Part shown: positions 17,800-27,896 of the stretch, in pieces
How the letters are laid out: every line of letters begins with the position of its first letter
Position numbering within the stretch: position 1 is the first letter of the stretch
Assembly: GCF_000255655.1 (NCBI RefSeq)
Contig: NZ_JH636435.1
Location: 3,112,960-3,176,959 of the forward strand
Direction of reading: 5' to 3'
Length of the DNA: 64,000 nt
Source of the DNA: Schlesneria paludicola DSM 18645
GTDB taxonomy: Bacteria > Planctomycetota > Planctomycetia > Planctomycetales > Planctomycetaceae
The notes under the pieces: generated by a model
What the model saw: only the letters and a program-made list of their open reading frames with translations
What the model was told of the DNA's origin: nothing
Databases searched by the model: none
Translations under genes and position numbers: made by a program

Positions 17800-20700
17800 T
17801 CACGCTTCAGTTCGACCGTGTTTGATCAGGTCCATCAGTTCCTTCGTGGAAAGCTTACCGGCACTTTCAGTTCCTTCGAGAATCCCCGCCACGAGCCCTC
17901 GCTTGTCCGCGTGCAGATTCAAGATTTTTTCTTCGATCGTTCCTTTCGCAATCAGTCGATAAACCGTCACGGGGCGAGTTTGACCGATGCGATGCGCACG
18001 ATCCGACGCTTGATCTTCGACAGCGGGATTCCACCAGGGATCGAGATGAACAACATAGTCGGCCGCCGTCAGGTTGAGTCCTGATCCACCCGCCTTGAGC
18101 GAGATCAAAAATAGATCTCCGTCCCCCGCTTGAAACGCGTCAACGGCTGCCTGTCGCTTTTTGACCGGTGTTGAGCCGTCCAAGTACTGATACTTGATCT
18201 TTCGCTCATCGAGTGCTTCCCGCACGATTGCCAGATGTTGAGTGAACTGGCTGAACACAAGGGCTCGATGACGTCCATCTCGCAATTCGTCGATCGTTTC
18301 CAGGAACAAGTCGAGTTTGGCGGAGGATTTCTTCCAGCTTTGATCGACCAGCCGTGGATGACAGGCAATTTGGCGAAGTTTCGTGAGCGCCGCCAGAACT
18401 TGAAAACGTTGATCAGCAGCAACGTCCCCCGTCTGATCGGCCAGGTTCGTGACAGCCCACAATCGCGCATCTTCGTAGACGCGACGTTCCTGTTCGGAGG
18501 GCTCCGCGATCAGTTGAATCTCGGTCCTGGCCGGCAATTCGGTCAGAACTTCACTTTTCGTGCGGCGCAGAATGAACGGCCGAATCACCCGCGACAACGC
18601 CTGGGTCCGCGTAGGGTCCTTTGCTTTCTCAATGGGATCGGCGAACAATTCGCGAAAGCGTTCCCAACTTCCAAACAGTCCCGGTGAGATCGCTCGAAAC
18701 ACACTCCAAAGATCACCCAGATGATTTTCTACGGGGGTACCGCTTAAGCCCACTCGCCAGTGCGCTTCCAATTCCCGGGCAACCTGCGCGGTCTTCGTCT
18801 GGCTGTTTTTCACCGCCTGGGCTTCATCGAGCACAAGCGTTCCCCACGTGATCTGCTTCAGATGTTCCGCATGCTGCTGCATCAAATGGTAACTGGTGAT
18901 CAGCATGTCACCCGGGCCAAGAGACGTCACGACCTCTTCGCGATCGCTATCCCGATACAAGATCGGGTTGAGCGTTGGTGCGAACCGAGCCGTTTCGCGC
19001 ATCCAGTTAAACCCGACGGACACAGGCGCGACGATCAGAATGGGGCCAGCCTCGCGACGGTCCAACAAAACAGCCAGCGTCTGAACGGTTTTTCCAAGTC
19101 CCATGTCATCGGCGAGACACGCACCGACGCCCCACTCGGCAAGTCGTCTGAGCCATCGATATCCATCGACTTGATAGTCGCGCAGTTCCGCCATCAATGT
19201 TGTCGGCACGGTCGGTTCGAGAAGACTGGCATTCTTGAGCCGCTTTAACGAGTCTCGCCACTTTTTGGACACCTTCAAGACCATCTGATCATCGAACAAG
19301 TCATCGAGTACCGGTGCCGCCGTCGCGTTGAATTCGAGCTTCCCTCGGTTCGAATGCAGGATGTCATTGACCCGGGCCAACCGATCACGAAACTCTTTGG
19401 AGATCGCAGCGAACTGGCCCTTGCCAAGATCGAGATATCGTCTGCCGCCCCTGATCGCAACCAGCAGTGTCGCCAGGGGAAATTCGTGTCCCGCCAGTTC
19501 AATCGTGCCCGAAAGCCCAAACCAGTCATGTCGATCCTTGATGTCAACTCGCAGTGTTGAGGGCAAAACTTCGCCCAGAACCTGCATCTTGCGTTCGCCC
19601 GGCCCATTCGCCCACCGCACGATCGGTTCATTTTCTGGCCGCTGCCTCAGCAGATCCAACAAATCCAGAATGTCGTCGTCCGATGCCACGACCCAGCTGT
19701 ACGGTGCCGATTGCTGAAATCGCCGCAACGCAAGCACCGTCGTGAGATCATTCGCCCGGGATCGCTCGGCCTCGTGGTCTCGGGCCACGCGCACTCGTCG
19801 ATTGTCAACATGTCCGGTAACTTCAAGCATTCCTTCCCCTGGAAGGAAAAATGGCCCACCCAAAACGGGTTGGACTTCCAAACAGACGACGCCGCCTTGG
19901 ACAGGATGAGGGTCGATTCGCAAGAATAGGGTCTCATTTGCGGCAGTCAGTTCACCTTCCATCGAACTGGGCAGACCAATCGGAATCTGCTTTTCGAGAA
20001 CCGGCAAACGCTTCAGAATTTCCGATTGCGACTCGACCGGAATTGGAATCGACGTGTACATGAACTTTGTGACAAGCTTTGCCAACGAAGGGCTCATTCG
20101 AGCCACTTGAACGACACATTCACGTTCGTCGAGAGCGACGGCATAGCCGTTTCGATCGATCAAGAACGTATCGAATCGATCGATCGGACGGCGGTTCATT
20201 GCCGGATCAAGAGTCCAGCTTCCCTTGTTTTCGCGCAATGACAAGCCCACCTGGCCTTGTTGCACCGTGACAGGTAAGTCATCCAGAAACACGTGAGGAT
20301 GTCCCACCAAAGCTTCGATTAATTTTCCGATATGCCTATCGCGTGAATCTAAATAGGGACTGATTTCGAATCCCATGCGAAGGACGAGAAAATCGACCGG
20401 AAGGATCGCAAGACCACTTCGATGCATCACATCGTCCCAAGAGATGATGCGCCCCTTGTTCCATCCCCCTCTTTTCGATGCTGTTTGCTCAACAGGAGAA
20501 AGATTTAATTCGCTGTCATTCTTGGAAATCAAACGCCATGCCAGACGGGATCGCACAGTCGATTGTTCGAACTCGGACACGGGTGAGTCAGATGCGTCCG
20601 ATTCAATGAATTGATCGAGTGACTTCAAAGCCACGGCAACGGTGGGCTTATTTCCATTCAGAATCTGTTTCATCAACTTCATTCGCGGATCGTACAACTC

Positions 20701-21069
20701 AAGTTTCAGCGACTGAAGTGCCTGAAATGTGTGCTCACAAAACTGCCGCGACAGAAACGTTGGACACGAACAACGAAAGCCCTCCATGAAATCGGTGAAC
20801 TCACACTCATGGCTGAGCGCGATCGTGACCTCGATGCGGCTTTCTAAAAGAGAAACGACGCTAAAGTGGAGATCAAATTCTTCTTCGCGGAAACTCGGAC
20901 TTAAGCTCCGCCCCGATTGAAATCTGGGGTCCCTGCGGATCGCAACCGGATGCGCGTAGATTTTCTTTTCGAGTTCTTGGAGCCACCTAAAACGCAATTC
21001 GCGCAGAAACACGCTGTCCAACTCGACTCCTCCGCCAAATCCTGGTGCAAGACGCGCACGCTCATGCAT
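17800..21069 (-). CDS. SNF2/RapA-family helicase with N-terminal SWIM zinc finger
   Basis: 1089 residues. A SWIM-type zinc motif is present at C100, C102, C111, H113. A long middle region of unknown fold follows, then the SNF2 motor in the last 450 residues: LADDMGLGKTVQTLAVLL (motif I), LVLDEAQAVKN (II), GLSGTPVENHLGDLWSVF (III), ALVFSQFTQH (IV), LFLISLKAGGSGLNLTAADY (V) and DQASDRAHRIGQTRPV (VI). It should be an ATP-driven translocase on duplex DNA or on nucleoprotein. Bacterial SWIM-SNF2 proteins are widespread but poorly understood. No restriction or defence gene lies beside it, so a housekeeping remodelling role is as likely as defence. Confidence 0.92.
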   Translation of the reverse strand: MHERARLAPGFGGGVELDSVFLRELRFRWLQELEKKIYAHPVAIRRDPRFQSGRSLSPSFREEEFDLHFSVVSLLESRIEVTIALSHECEFTDFMEGFRCSCPTFLSRQFCEHTFQALQSLKLELYDPRMKLMKQILNGNKPTVAVALKSLDQFIESDASDSPVSEFEQSTVRSRLAWRLISKNDSELNLSPVEQTASKRGGWNKGRIISWDDVMHRSGLAILPVDFLVLRMGFEISPYLDSRDRHIGKLIEALVGHPHVFLDDLPVTVQQGQVGLSLRENKGSWTLDPAMNRRPIDRFDTFLIDRNGYAVALDERECVVQVARMSPSLAKLVTKFMYTSIPIPVESQSEILKRLPVLEKQIPIGLPSSMEGELTAANETLFLRIDPHPVQGGVVCLEVQPVLGGPFFLPGEGMLEVTGHVDNRRVRVARDHEAERSRANDLTTVLALRRFQQSAPYSWVVASDDDILDLLDLLRQRPENEPIVRWANGPGERKMQVLGEVLPSTLRVDIKDRHDWFGLSGTIELAGHEFPLATLLVAIRGGRRYLDLGKGQFAAISKEFRDRLARVNDILHSNRGKLEFNATAAPVLDDLFDDQMVLKVSKKWRDSLKRLKNASLLEPTVPTTLMAELRDYQVDGYRWLRRLAEWGVGACLADDMGLGKTVQTLAVLLDRREAGPILIVAPVSVGFNWMRETARFAPTLNPILYRDSDREEVVTSLGPGDMLITSYHLMQQHAEHLKQITWGTLVLDEAQAVKNSQTKTAQVARELEAHWRVGLSGTPVENHLGDLWSVFRAISPGLFGSWERFRELFADPIEKAKDPTRTQALSRVIRPFILRRTKSEVLTELPARTEIQLIAEPSEQERRVYEDARLWAVTNLADQTGDVAADQRFQVLAALTKLRQIACHPRLVDQSWKKSSAKLDLFLETIDELRDGRHRALVFSQFTQHLAIVREALDERKIKYQYLDGSTPVKKRQAAVDAFQAGDGDLFLISLKAGGSGLNLTAADYVVHLDPWWNPAVEDQASDRAHRIGQTRPVTVYRLIAKGTIEEKILNLHADKRGLVAGILEGTESAGKLSTKELMDLIKHGRTEA

Positions 21070-21362
21070 TGATGCGTGTAATCATGCGTCTTGCCAAGCC
21101 AATGCAGAGAGTACTTCGCAAACTCCGGCGCGTCATGGCCACCATTCATTTTCGTTCGCAATCGCGACTTGAAGGCTTCGCCCTGCGCAAACCGGCCCTA
21201 TCCAAGGGATTGTCAGCGGATGGACGAACCGGACAACGATTCGAAAAAAACGTGCAACACGCAACGTGTGTCAAAACCAAGACGGCAATCCGAACCTGCG
21301 AGATTGCTCGTGTGTCATCGACCAGAAAGTTACGGAGCCAAAACCAGTACTGAAAGTCCGAC

Positions 21363-22148
21363 ATGCACACTTCTTACGATGCTGCAGCGGGTGTGTACGA
21401 TTTCGTCGTTGATTACCGATCGCGACCCGACGTCCCCTTCTTCGTCGAGGGTGCCGAATCGAGTCCCGGAAAGATTCTGGAACTGGGATGCGGTACCGGA
21501 CGAGTCCTGATTCCTGTTGCCCGCGCAGGGTGTTCGATTGTCGGACTCGATCAGTCAACCGAAATGCTGGCCGTCTGCAAACAAAAGCTGCGACGTGAGC
21601 CGACCGACGTCCAATCACGCGTTTCCCTGATCCAGGGTGATATGCGGACTTTCGAGTTAGCTGACAGATTCTCGCTCATCATGTTCCCTTTTCGGCCGTT
21701 TCAGCATCTGGTCGAAATCGACGAGCAACTCACTTGCCTCGCATGCGCTCGGCGGCATCTGAATGACGATGGTCGCCTGGTGCTGGATGTCTTCAACCCT
21801 TCTTTGACGTCATTGACACGCGACAACTTGGGACGGATAGAGGTCGCCGGACCGGAATTTCATCTTCCCGACGGACGCCACGTAATCCATCTGGAAAGAA
21901 TCGTCGCGCGAGACCTGATCAAACAGATCTTATCGATCGAACTGATCTATGACGTGATCAATGCCAAAGGTGACACTCAACGAGTGGTCCATGCCTTCGA
22001 GATGCGTTACTTCTTCCGATACGAACTCGAGCACTTGTTTGCGCGTGCCGGATTCGCGATCGAAGCGACCTATGGCGACTACCACTACCATCCGTTTTCG
22101 GCGACTCATTCGAACGACATGGTGTTTGTGCTGCGAAAGTCACTGTAG
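21363..22148 (+). CDS. Class I SAM-dependent methyltransferase
   Basis: 261 residues. Motif I is ILELGCGTGRVLIPVARAG (about 37-55), followed by GLDQSTEMLAVC (motif post-I), LIQGDMRTFEL (motif II) and RHLNDDGRLVLDVFNP (motif III), the canonical Rossmann methyltransferase order. The C-terminal third is an insertion-rich substrate region. The acceptor cannot be predicted. The ATG at 21363 gives a normal start (MHTSYDAAAGVYDFV). It is divergent from the SNF2 gene and convergent with the YheT-like hydrolase; a strong inverted repeat fills the space after its stop. Confidence 0.9.
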   Translation: MHTSYDAAAGVYDFVVDYRSRPDVPFFVEGAESSPGKILELGCGTGRVLIPVARAGCSIVGLDQSTEMLAVCKQKLRREPTDVQSRVSLIQGDMRTFELADRFSLIMFPFRPFQHLVEIDEQLTCLACARRHLNDDGRLVLDVFNPSLTSLTRDNLGRIEVAGPEFHLPDGRHVIHLERIVARDLIKQILSIELIYDVINAKGDTQRVVHAFEMRYFFRYELEHLFARAGFAIEATYGDYHYHPFSATHSNDMVFVLRKSL

Positions 22149-22165
22149 AGAGAATAACGCGATTA

Positions 22166-22265
22166 GCAGCCTGTTGAAGTAACGGGGACTGGATTCGGCC
22201 AGATTAAAAAACGCCCCGATATCGTGAACCTCAAGGTGCCTGTCCCCCTTACTTCAACAGGCTGC
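22166..22265. repeat. Long-arm inverted repeat between convergent genes
   Basis: Arms at 22166-22189 and 22242-22265 are reverse complements over 24 bp with one mismatch (outer part GCAGCCTGTTGAAGTAA). The 52-bp interior is AT-richer. It sits between the methyltransferase stop and the YheT-like stop, so it may act as a two-way terminator. It could equally be a small non-autonomous mobile palindrome. Confidence 0.85.
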
Positions 22266-22286
22266 GAGCTCGGACATGCGGTGGGA

Positions 22287-23330
22287 TTACATTCCGTCCA
22301 TGATCCAACTAATAACCTGCTGGTCCATCCACCCGACGCCGCGCGTCGCGACGAAACCCATGTGACCGCCGTATCGTGTCGCATGCAACTCCGTAAATTC
22401 CGACAGAACGGCGTCTTCAAACGGGGTGTAAGGCACAACAGGATCGTCTTTGGTGGCCAGAATCAGCGTCGGAATCTTGATCGTCGGGAGAAACTGCTTC
22501 GCGCTGCATTTCCGATAGTAGTCATCCGCCGAGGCGAATCCGCAAACGGGAGCGGTGAACGTGTCGTCAAATTCGTGCATCGTTCGCGGTGGTCGATTGA
22601 ACCAACCCTCTGGAATGATCGCATCTGGTCGTACCCGCTTGCGATAACGAACATCGCGCGTGCAGGATTTCGCAAAATAGGCGTCGTACCAGCGTGCCAG
22701 CCCAAACTTCAGAAAATCAATGGTCGTCGCCAGATCGATCGGCGGACAGACGGAAACGGCTCGATCAACTCCAGGGAGAACTTCCTGGCGCGCCCCCGCT
22801 TCTCCCAGCATCTTCAGTGTGATATTCCCGCCCATGGAAAACCCGACAACACTGATCGGTGATCCCGGGCAACGGCGTCCGACTTCCAGAATCGTCGCAC
22901 GCAAGTCGTCCGAACGACCGCTGTGATACGGATACCGCGCCAAACCAACCCCTGCCCCGCTTCCACGCCAGTCGAGGCGTACAGTTCTGACGCCCCGAGA
23001 ATAAAGCTGATGCGCAATCCGCACCATGTAGGGACTCGCATGGCTGCCAGAGAGTCCATGCCCTAGCACGACGACACGATCGCCAGTGACCCATCCCGCG
23101 GGACAATCATCTTGAAACGCCAGACGGTCGTCATTGTCGACCAGAACTTCACCCGAACTCGATCGATCGGTGGGCAATAGGCGCCCACTTCGCCAGCGAC
23201 CAAAAACATAAGCGCCGGCCAGCGTTTGAAAATGATTATTGCGAAACACCCACGGCGGCAAAAAGTTCGGGCGTTGGCCACCAAGCACATTCGCTTGCAA
23301 ATCTGCAGACGTCGAGGGAGTCGCGGTCAT
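22287..23330 (-). CDS. YheT-type alpha/beta hydrolase (UPF0017 family)
   Basis: 347 residues. Family signs are FLPPWVFRNNHFQTLAGAY at the start, VVVLGHGLSGSHASPYMVRIA (oxyanion loop), VRLDWRGSGAG, the nucleophile elbow VGFSMGGN, ILATKDDPVVPY with the acid, and ATRYGGHMGFV with the His. This is the YheT/ABHD1-3 group of short-chain or lipid esterases in the cytoplasm; the natural substrate in bacteria is unknown. The ATG at 23330 gives a normal N-terminus. Its upstream region contains the first copy of the family 2 palindrome. Confidence 0.9.
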   Translation of the reverse strand: MTATPSTSADLQANVLGGQRPNFLPPWVFRNNHFQTLAGAYVFGRWRSGRLLPTDRSSSGEVLVDNDDRLAFQDDCPAGWVTGDRVVVLGHGLSGSHASPYMVRIAHQLYSRGVRTVRLDWRGSGAGVGLARYPYHSGRSDDLRATILEVGRRCPGSPISVVGFSMGGNITLKMLGEAGARQEVLPGVDRAVSVCPPIDLATTIDFLKFGLARWYDAYFAKSCTRDVRYRKRVRPDAIIPEGWFNRPPRTMHEFDDTFTAPVCGFASADDYYRKCSAKQFLPTIKIPTLILATKDDPVVPYTPFEDAVLSEFTELHATRYGGHMGFVATRGVGWMDQQVISWIMDGM

Positions 23331-23706
23331 AGCCGACTGGCTGCCTCAAATTGGAGTAATAAACATTCAGCCGCCACACAATGGCGGTCACAAAGATGGG
23401 GCCCGATCCGAATTTTGAATCACACTCGACGGAAATCTAGCAGTGACTGCTGTCCGAAACAATCGCTCGCACAATCAGAATCCGTTCGCGCCAGGGCGGA
23501 CAGAGCCCCTCTCGACAGTGGGGATTCTTCCCAATTGGCACGTCCGCAGGACGTCAGCCGGGTGCCTTTGGACAAGTTCACCATCGAAAGATTTCGGCAG
23601 ACTCTCATTCCGATCTGACGCGGTCTATCAAAAATCGATGAAGCCAGACGGACCGAACATGCTTTTCCATTCCATTCAGGTTACCGTTTCCAGTCACCTT
23701 TCACAG

Positions 23707-23840
23707 CAACCGTTCACGGCCCAAAGACACGGGGACAGTCACATTTTCCCGGTTAAATTAGGATCCACAGTGCATTGACTAGGGTAGTCCTTCCTTTTAC
23801 CGCGGGAAAATGAGCCAGTCCCCCGCCAGTGAACGATTAC
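23707..23840. repeat. Palindromic intergenic repeat, family 2, copy 1
   Basis: An imperfect inverted repeat. The left arm (AACCGTTCACGG, later GGGGACAGTCACATTTTCCC) is answered by the right arm (GGGAAAATGAGCCAGTCCCC, then AGTGAACGATT). The segment from about 23734 aligns with 62401-62506 over about 105 bp. It occupies the last part of the 537-bp intergenic space between the divergent YheT-like and CehA-like genes. The rest (23331-23706) shows nothing I can identify. Confidence 0.75.
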
Positions 23841-23867
23841 CCCTTCACACATCAAGGAGTCTGGAAT

Positions 23868-26456
23868 ATGAGATCGCGACTCGCATTCGCTGGAACAGTT
23901 CTGCTACTCGGTGTGGTTGTCGGATTGAGCAGGGCGCGCCAACAGACTGGCGACCAGGTCAAGCCGGTGGAAGTCGCCATCCTTGCCGAATCGAATTGGG
24001 ATCAATTTGTTCCCGGCGGAAAAGAAGTCGATGCCATCTATGGTGATATCGTCCTGAGAAACGGTCATTTGACCGCCGTCATTGCGCAGCCATTGGCCAC
24101 ACGCCATGCGAACATGACCGTCAGAAATATCGCCGGTGCCCTGATTGATCTCACTGTGCGAAACATGCCGGGTGATCAACTCGCCGCCTATTATCCGGGC
24201 AAGACAGACTTTGCCTATCGCACCGTCTCTGCCAACGACGCTGCGGGACGTGAAATCCCCCTCTCGGCCCCCATTTCGACCTTGTCACCGGTGGGCGTCT
24301 CAGTGCGGGCCGACAGTACTGATGAACGGCCAGAAGCGATCGTCCGCTATCTGCTGAACCCATCCGATCGATTTGTCTCGGTGACGACCACTTTCACCAA
24401 TCGCGGCCAGCAATCACAAACAGTTTCCCTGGAAGACAATTTTCGTATCGACGGTGGGAAAGAAGACCAGACTCGTACCCCGAACGGAACCGTCGACCAC
24501 TTCTGGCTTGAAGATCGGTTTTGGGGTCAGGCGTATGGATTGGATGCAGACGGCTACAAGCTGCAGTTGACTAGCGATCAACGCGTCACGGCGGTCAAGT
24601 ACGCGGGGGCCGACGGAATGTCGACGGTGACGCTGGCGCCGGGACAATCATTTCAGTTCACGCGCCGAATCTACCCCGGCGCAAACCTTGCCGATGTCCA
24701 CGCGATCGCGTTGAGTTTGTCACCAGAGAACGCTTCCACCATTCAGCTCGCCGTGAAGAACCAGCAAGGCCATGCGATTTCTCGCGCGCAAGTGGAATTT
24801 AAGCGTGACGGAGCAACATACGCCACGGCCCGCACCGATGGAAATGGCATGCTCACGGTTGTACTGCCGAAGGACATTCTGACGGGCGACGTCTTTGCCT
24901 TTGGTCGCCAGATTGGAACGAGCCTGCCCGTTGTGACTTCAAATTCACAACCAACCGTGCTGAATGTCGACCTCGATCCTGGACTCGTTCAGGCCACCAT
25001 CACCGACGATCAGAATCAACCAATCGCGTGTAAGGTTGAGTTCACTCCCCTGGACGACGGAGCCAAACTGGATTTCGGCCCCGAAACGGGCGAATTCGCA
25101 TTGCGAAACCTCGTTTACACAGCCAGCGGTAAATTTCAACAGCCAATCCCGCCCGGGAAGTATCACGTCACGATCAGCCACGGCCCCGAGTATGATGCCC
25201 TCACAAGCGACTTGACGATTCCTCCGGGTGCGACCGCGCCTCTCGTCGCGAAGCTGATTCGAACCGTTCAAACCCCCGGCTGGGTCAGCGGCGACTTTCA
25301 TAGCCACAGCAGCCCGTCGGGCGACAACACATCAAGCCAGTTGGGCCGCGTTCTGAACCTTGTCGCGGAACACATTGAGTTCGCTCCCTGTACCGAACAT
25401 AACCGCGTGACGACGTATGAACCGCATCTCGAAAAGCTGGGAATCGCCTCGCGAATGGCAACGGTTTCGGGCATCGAACTCACCGGCATTCCGCTGCCCC
25501 TCAACCATCAGAACGCCTTTCCCATGCGAATGACTCCGCGAGTGCAGGATGGCGGCGGCCCAGTGGCCGGCCCCGACCTGGAAACGCAAATCGAACGATT
25601 GGGCCTACATGACAATCGCAGCGAGAAACTCATCCAGGTCAATCATCCCGATATCGGATGGATGTTCTACGACAAGGATGGCGACGGACAACCCGACAGC
25701 GGATTTGAACGTGCATTTCCCTTCATGGACGTGATCGAAGTCCATCCGATCGACCGAGTGCTGAATCTGACGCCATCGTGGGAAGTCGACGGGAAGCGGT
25801 TTCACAATACAATCTTCAACTGGTTGCAATTGCTCAACCAGGGATTCCGAATTTACGGTGTCGTAAATACGGATGCGCATTACAACTTCCACGGCTCGGG
25901 CTGGATCAGAAACTGGATTCAATCGTCCACGGACGACCCGGCGAAGATCGATCCGATGGAACTGGCCCGAGCGACAAAACAGGGCCGACTGATCATGTCG
26001 AATGGCCCGTATCTGGAAGTGACCGCGGTGGAAAGCGGAAAATCCGATCGATTTGTGGCCGGACAAGACATGAAGGCCATGAGCGGAAAGGTGACGTTGA
26101 AGGTACGGGTGCAGTGCCCCAACTGGCTGGACGTGAATCGCGTCTTCGTATTGATCAATGGACGCACGCACTCCACACATGACTACTCGCGCGAGAAGAC
26201 TCCCGACGCATTTCGTAGTGGTGTCGTCAAGTTCGACCGCACGCTGGAGATCGAGCTCAAGGAAGATGCCCACATCATCGTCGCCACCGGAAACAGCGGC
26301 GGAAAACTGGGAACGATCTACGGCACGATGAGCGCAAAAACTCAGCCGGCGGCGATGACGAATCCGATCTTCGTCGACATCAATGGCGATGGCTTTCAGC
26401 CAAACAAAGATACGCTCGGTCATCCCCTGCCTGTCAAGAACGCTCCGGGCCGATGA
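23868..26456 (+). CDS. CehA/McbA-family PHP-domain metallohydrolase, exported
   Basis: 862 residues. The ATG at 23868 is fixed by AAGGAG at 23854-23859, 8 bases upstream, and it begins a signal segment (MRSRLAFAGTVLLLGVVVGLS). The first 450 residues are beta-rich, with a carboxypeptidase-regulatory-like part (e.g. QGHAISRAQVEFKRDGATYA). The PHP metal site then appears: D476-F-H478-S-H480, C508-T-E510-H511, a late INHPDIGW-like motif, and N667-T-D669-A-H671. Two Asp-rich, EF-hand-like loops occur (DKDGDGQPD and DINGDGFQ). CehA and McbA hydrolyse carbaryl; most relatives have unknown substrates, perhaps phosphoesters or sugar derivatives. The oxidoreductase gene follows after 262 bp, with no obvious signal in between. 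Confidence 0.88.
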   Translation: MRSRLAFAGTVLLLGVVVGLSRARQQTGDQVKPVEVAILAESNWDQFVPGGKEVDAIYGDIVLRNGHLTAVIAQPLATRHANMTVRNIAGALIDLTVRNMPGDQLAAYYPGKTDFAYRTVSANDAAGREIPLSAPISTLSPVGVSVRADSTDERPEAIVRYLLNPSDRFVSVTTTFTNRGQQSQTVSLEDNFRIDGGKEDQTRTPNGTVDHFWLEDRFWGQAYGLDADGYKLQLTSDQRVTAVKYAGADGMSTVTLAPGQSFQFTRRIYPGANLADVHAIALSLSPENASTIQLAVKNQQGHAISRAQVEFKRDGATYATARTDGNGMLTVVLPKDILTGDVFAFGRQIGTSLPVVTSNSQPTVLNVDLDPGLVQATITDDQNQPIACKVEFTPLDDGAKLDFGPETGEFALRNLVYTASGKFQQPIPPGKYHVTISHGPEYDALTSDLTIPPGATAPLVAKLIRTVQTPGWVSGDFHSHSSPSGDNTSSQLGRVLNLVAEHIEFAPCTEHNRVTTYEPHLEKLGIASRMATVSGIELTGIPLPLNHQNAFPMRMTPRVQDGGGPVAGPDLETQIERLGLHDNRSEKLIQVNHPDIGWMFYDKDGDGQPDSGFERAFPFMDVIEVHPIDRVLNLTPSWEVDGKRFHNTIFNWLQLLNQGFRIYGVVNTDAHYNFHGSGWIRNWIQSSTDDPAKIDPMELARATKQGRLIMSNGPYLEVTAVESGKSDRFVAGQDMKAMSGKVTLKVRVQCPNWLDVNRVFVLINGRTHSTHDYSREKTPDAFRSGVVKFDRTLEIELKEDAHIIVATGNSGGKLGTIYGTMSAKTQPAAMTNPIFVDINGDGFQPNKDTLGHPLPVKNAPGR

Positions 26457-26718
26457 TTACATCAGGTGCCACCAATGCCCTTGTCAGCGGGATCACGCAC
26501 ATCCGCGGAATCACTCGGGAAGATCCGTGACCGGTTCGCTCGGAATCTCACGCCCATGTTGGCACAATCTCCACGAGCGGTGATTCGGTCCGCACTTCGG
26601 TGCCGACTGGAACACCTCGACAGACCGGGCCACCTTGATCAGTCACGGATTGTGCACACGGTCCACGCGCCGGTCACGATGGGCAGCAAACTTACTTCAA
26701 CCGCTCAGTGAGGTCCCG

Positions 26719-27756
26719 ATGCCAGAATTCACCGTCGCCGTACTGACAAATCAAGGTGGAGCGCATTTAGACGGCTACTTCACGGGTCTTGCACAGACCG
26801 AACAAGCAACGCGAGTTGTGGTGGCTGACCCCAGTGGCGCGAGCGAATCGCTCGCCAAGAAACTGCTTGGCTCCAAACTGCATCGTTTCGAGCGTGACTT
26901 TCAAAAATGCCTGGCCGAACACAAACCGGGCCTGGCAGTCGTCACACTCGAAGCCGTCCAGGGCCCCCCTGCTATTCAAGCGGCACTCGACGCGAATTGT
27001 CATGTTCTGGCCGAGAAACCTGCGTGTGTCACCGCCGCCGATTTCGAACCGCTGGCGCAATTGGCCGAAATGAAACATCGCCACTTGATGCTCGCGATGG
27101 CCAATCGAACACGCAATAGCGTGCATGCCGCGAAACGTTTGATCCGAACCGGACAAATCGGACAGATCTATGGAAGCGAACTGCATCTGATCGCCGATCA
27201 GACCCGCCTGGTCAGCCCCGCCTATCACAAAACCTGGTTCGCGGATCGCGCCCGCGCGGGTGGTGGCCACCTTATTTGGCTGGGAATCCATTGGATCGAC
27301 TTGATCATGTTTCTGACCGACTCGCAAATCATTGAAACGGCCGGATTCACCGGCATCGTCGGTGGACAACCGTTGAAAGCCGAGGATTCCGCTGCGATGG
27401 CACTTCGATTTGACAATGGAACATTCGGAACGATGACCAGTGGCTACTACCTGGACCGTGGAAAACAGATGAGCATCAGAATTTGGGGCTCAAAAGGCTG
27501 GCTGGAACTGTCATTCGACGAGGGCGAAGGGCTGAAGTGGTACAGCACGGCCGAACCATCGCCGTCCATCAAGAAGTACGATGGGGCCGCGGACGACGGA
27601 ACGTACACACCCTTCATCCAGGCATGCGTCCGCGCCAGCATTGACGAAGCGGCCCCACCCCCGATCACTCCCACGCAGAGCTTGAACGTCCTGAAGACAA
27701 TCTTCGCCTGCTATCGCGCGGCCGAGTCGGGACGATCACAATCGGTTTTCGCATGA
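26719..27756 (+). CDS. Gfo/Idh/MocA-family NAD(P)-dependent oxidoreductase, cytoplasmic
   Basis: 345 residues from the ATG at 26719, with GTGAGG close upstream; an in-frame start at 26635 would add 28 unlikely residues. The N-terminal Rossmann domain is recognisable, though the usual GxGxxG is degenerate (VLTNQGGAHLDGYF). The dehydrogenase signature is HVLAEKPACVT, followed by MANRTRNSVHAAKRLI, GGGHLIWLGIHWIDL (the G-G-G-x3-D/W-x2-H region that carries the catalytic His) and the C-terminal beta sheet. Members oxidise or epimerise sugars and inositols. There is no export signal, unlike the paralogue at 33189. Confidence 0.9.
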   Translation: MPEFTVAVLTNQGGAHLDGYFTGLAQTEQATRVVVADPSGASESLAKKLLGSKLHRFERDFQKCLAEHKPGLAVVTLEAVQGPPAIQAALDANCHVLAEKPACVTAADFEPLAQLAEMKHRHLMLAMANRTRNSVHAAKRLIRTGQIGQIYGSELHLIADQTRLVSPAYHKTWFADRARAGGGHLIWLGIHWIDLIMFLTDSQIIETAGFTGIVGGQPLKAEDSAAMALRFDNGTFGTMTSGYYLDRGKQMSIRIWGSKGWLELSFDEGEGLKWYSTAEPSPSIKKYDGAADDGTYTPFIQACVRASIDEAAPPPITPTQSLNVLKTIFACYRAAESGRSQSVFA

Positions 27757-27896
27757 TGCAATTCAGGGTACCCTGATGAATCGTCGCGTGTGGTTTTGAA
27801 ATCGCGACTGCTCAAAAGCGTCATACGGCGATTCCGCCATGCGAAACACCGACGTCGTACGCATTTTATTCTCGTTGGATCGAAGGAACATCGGAC

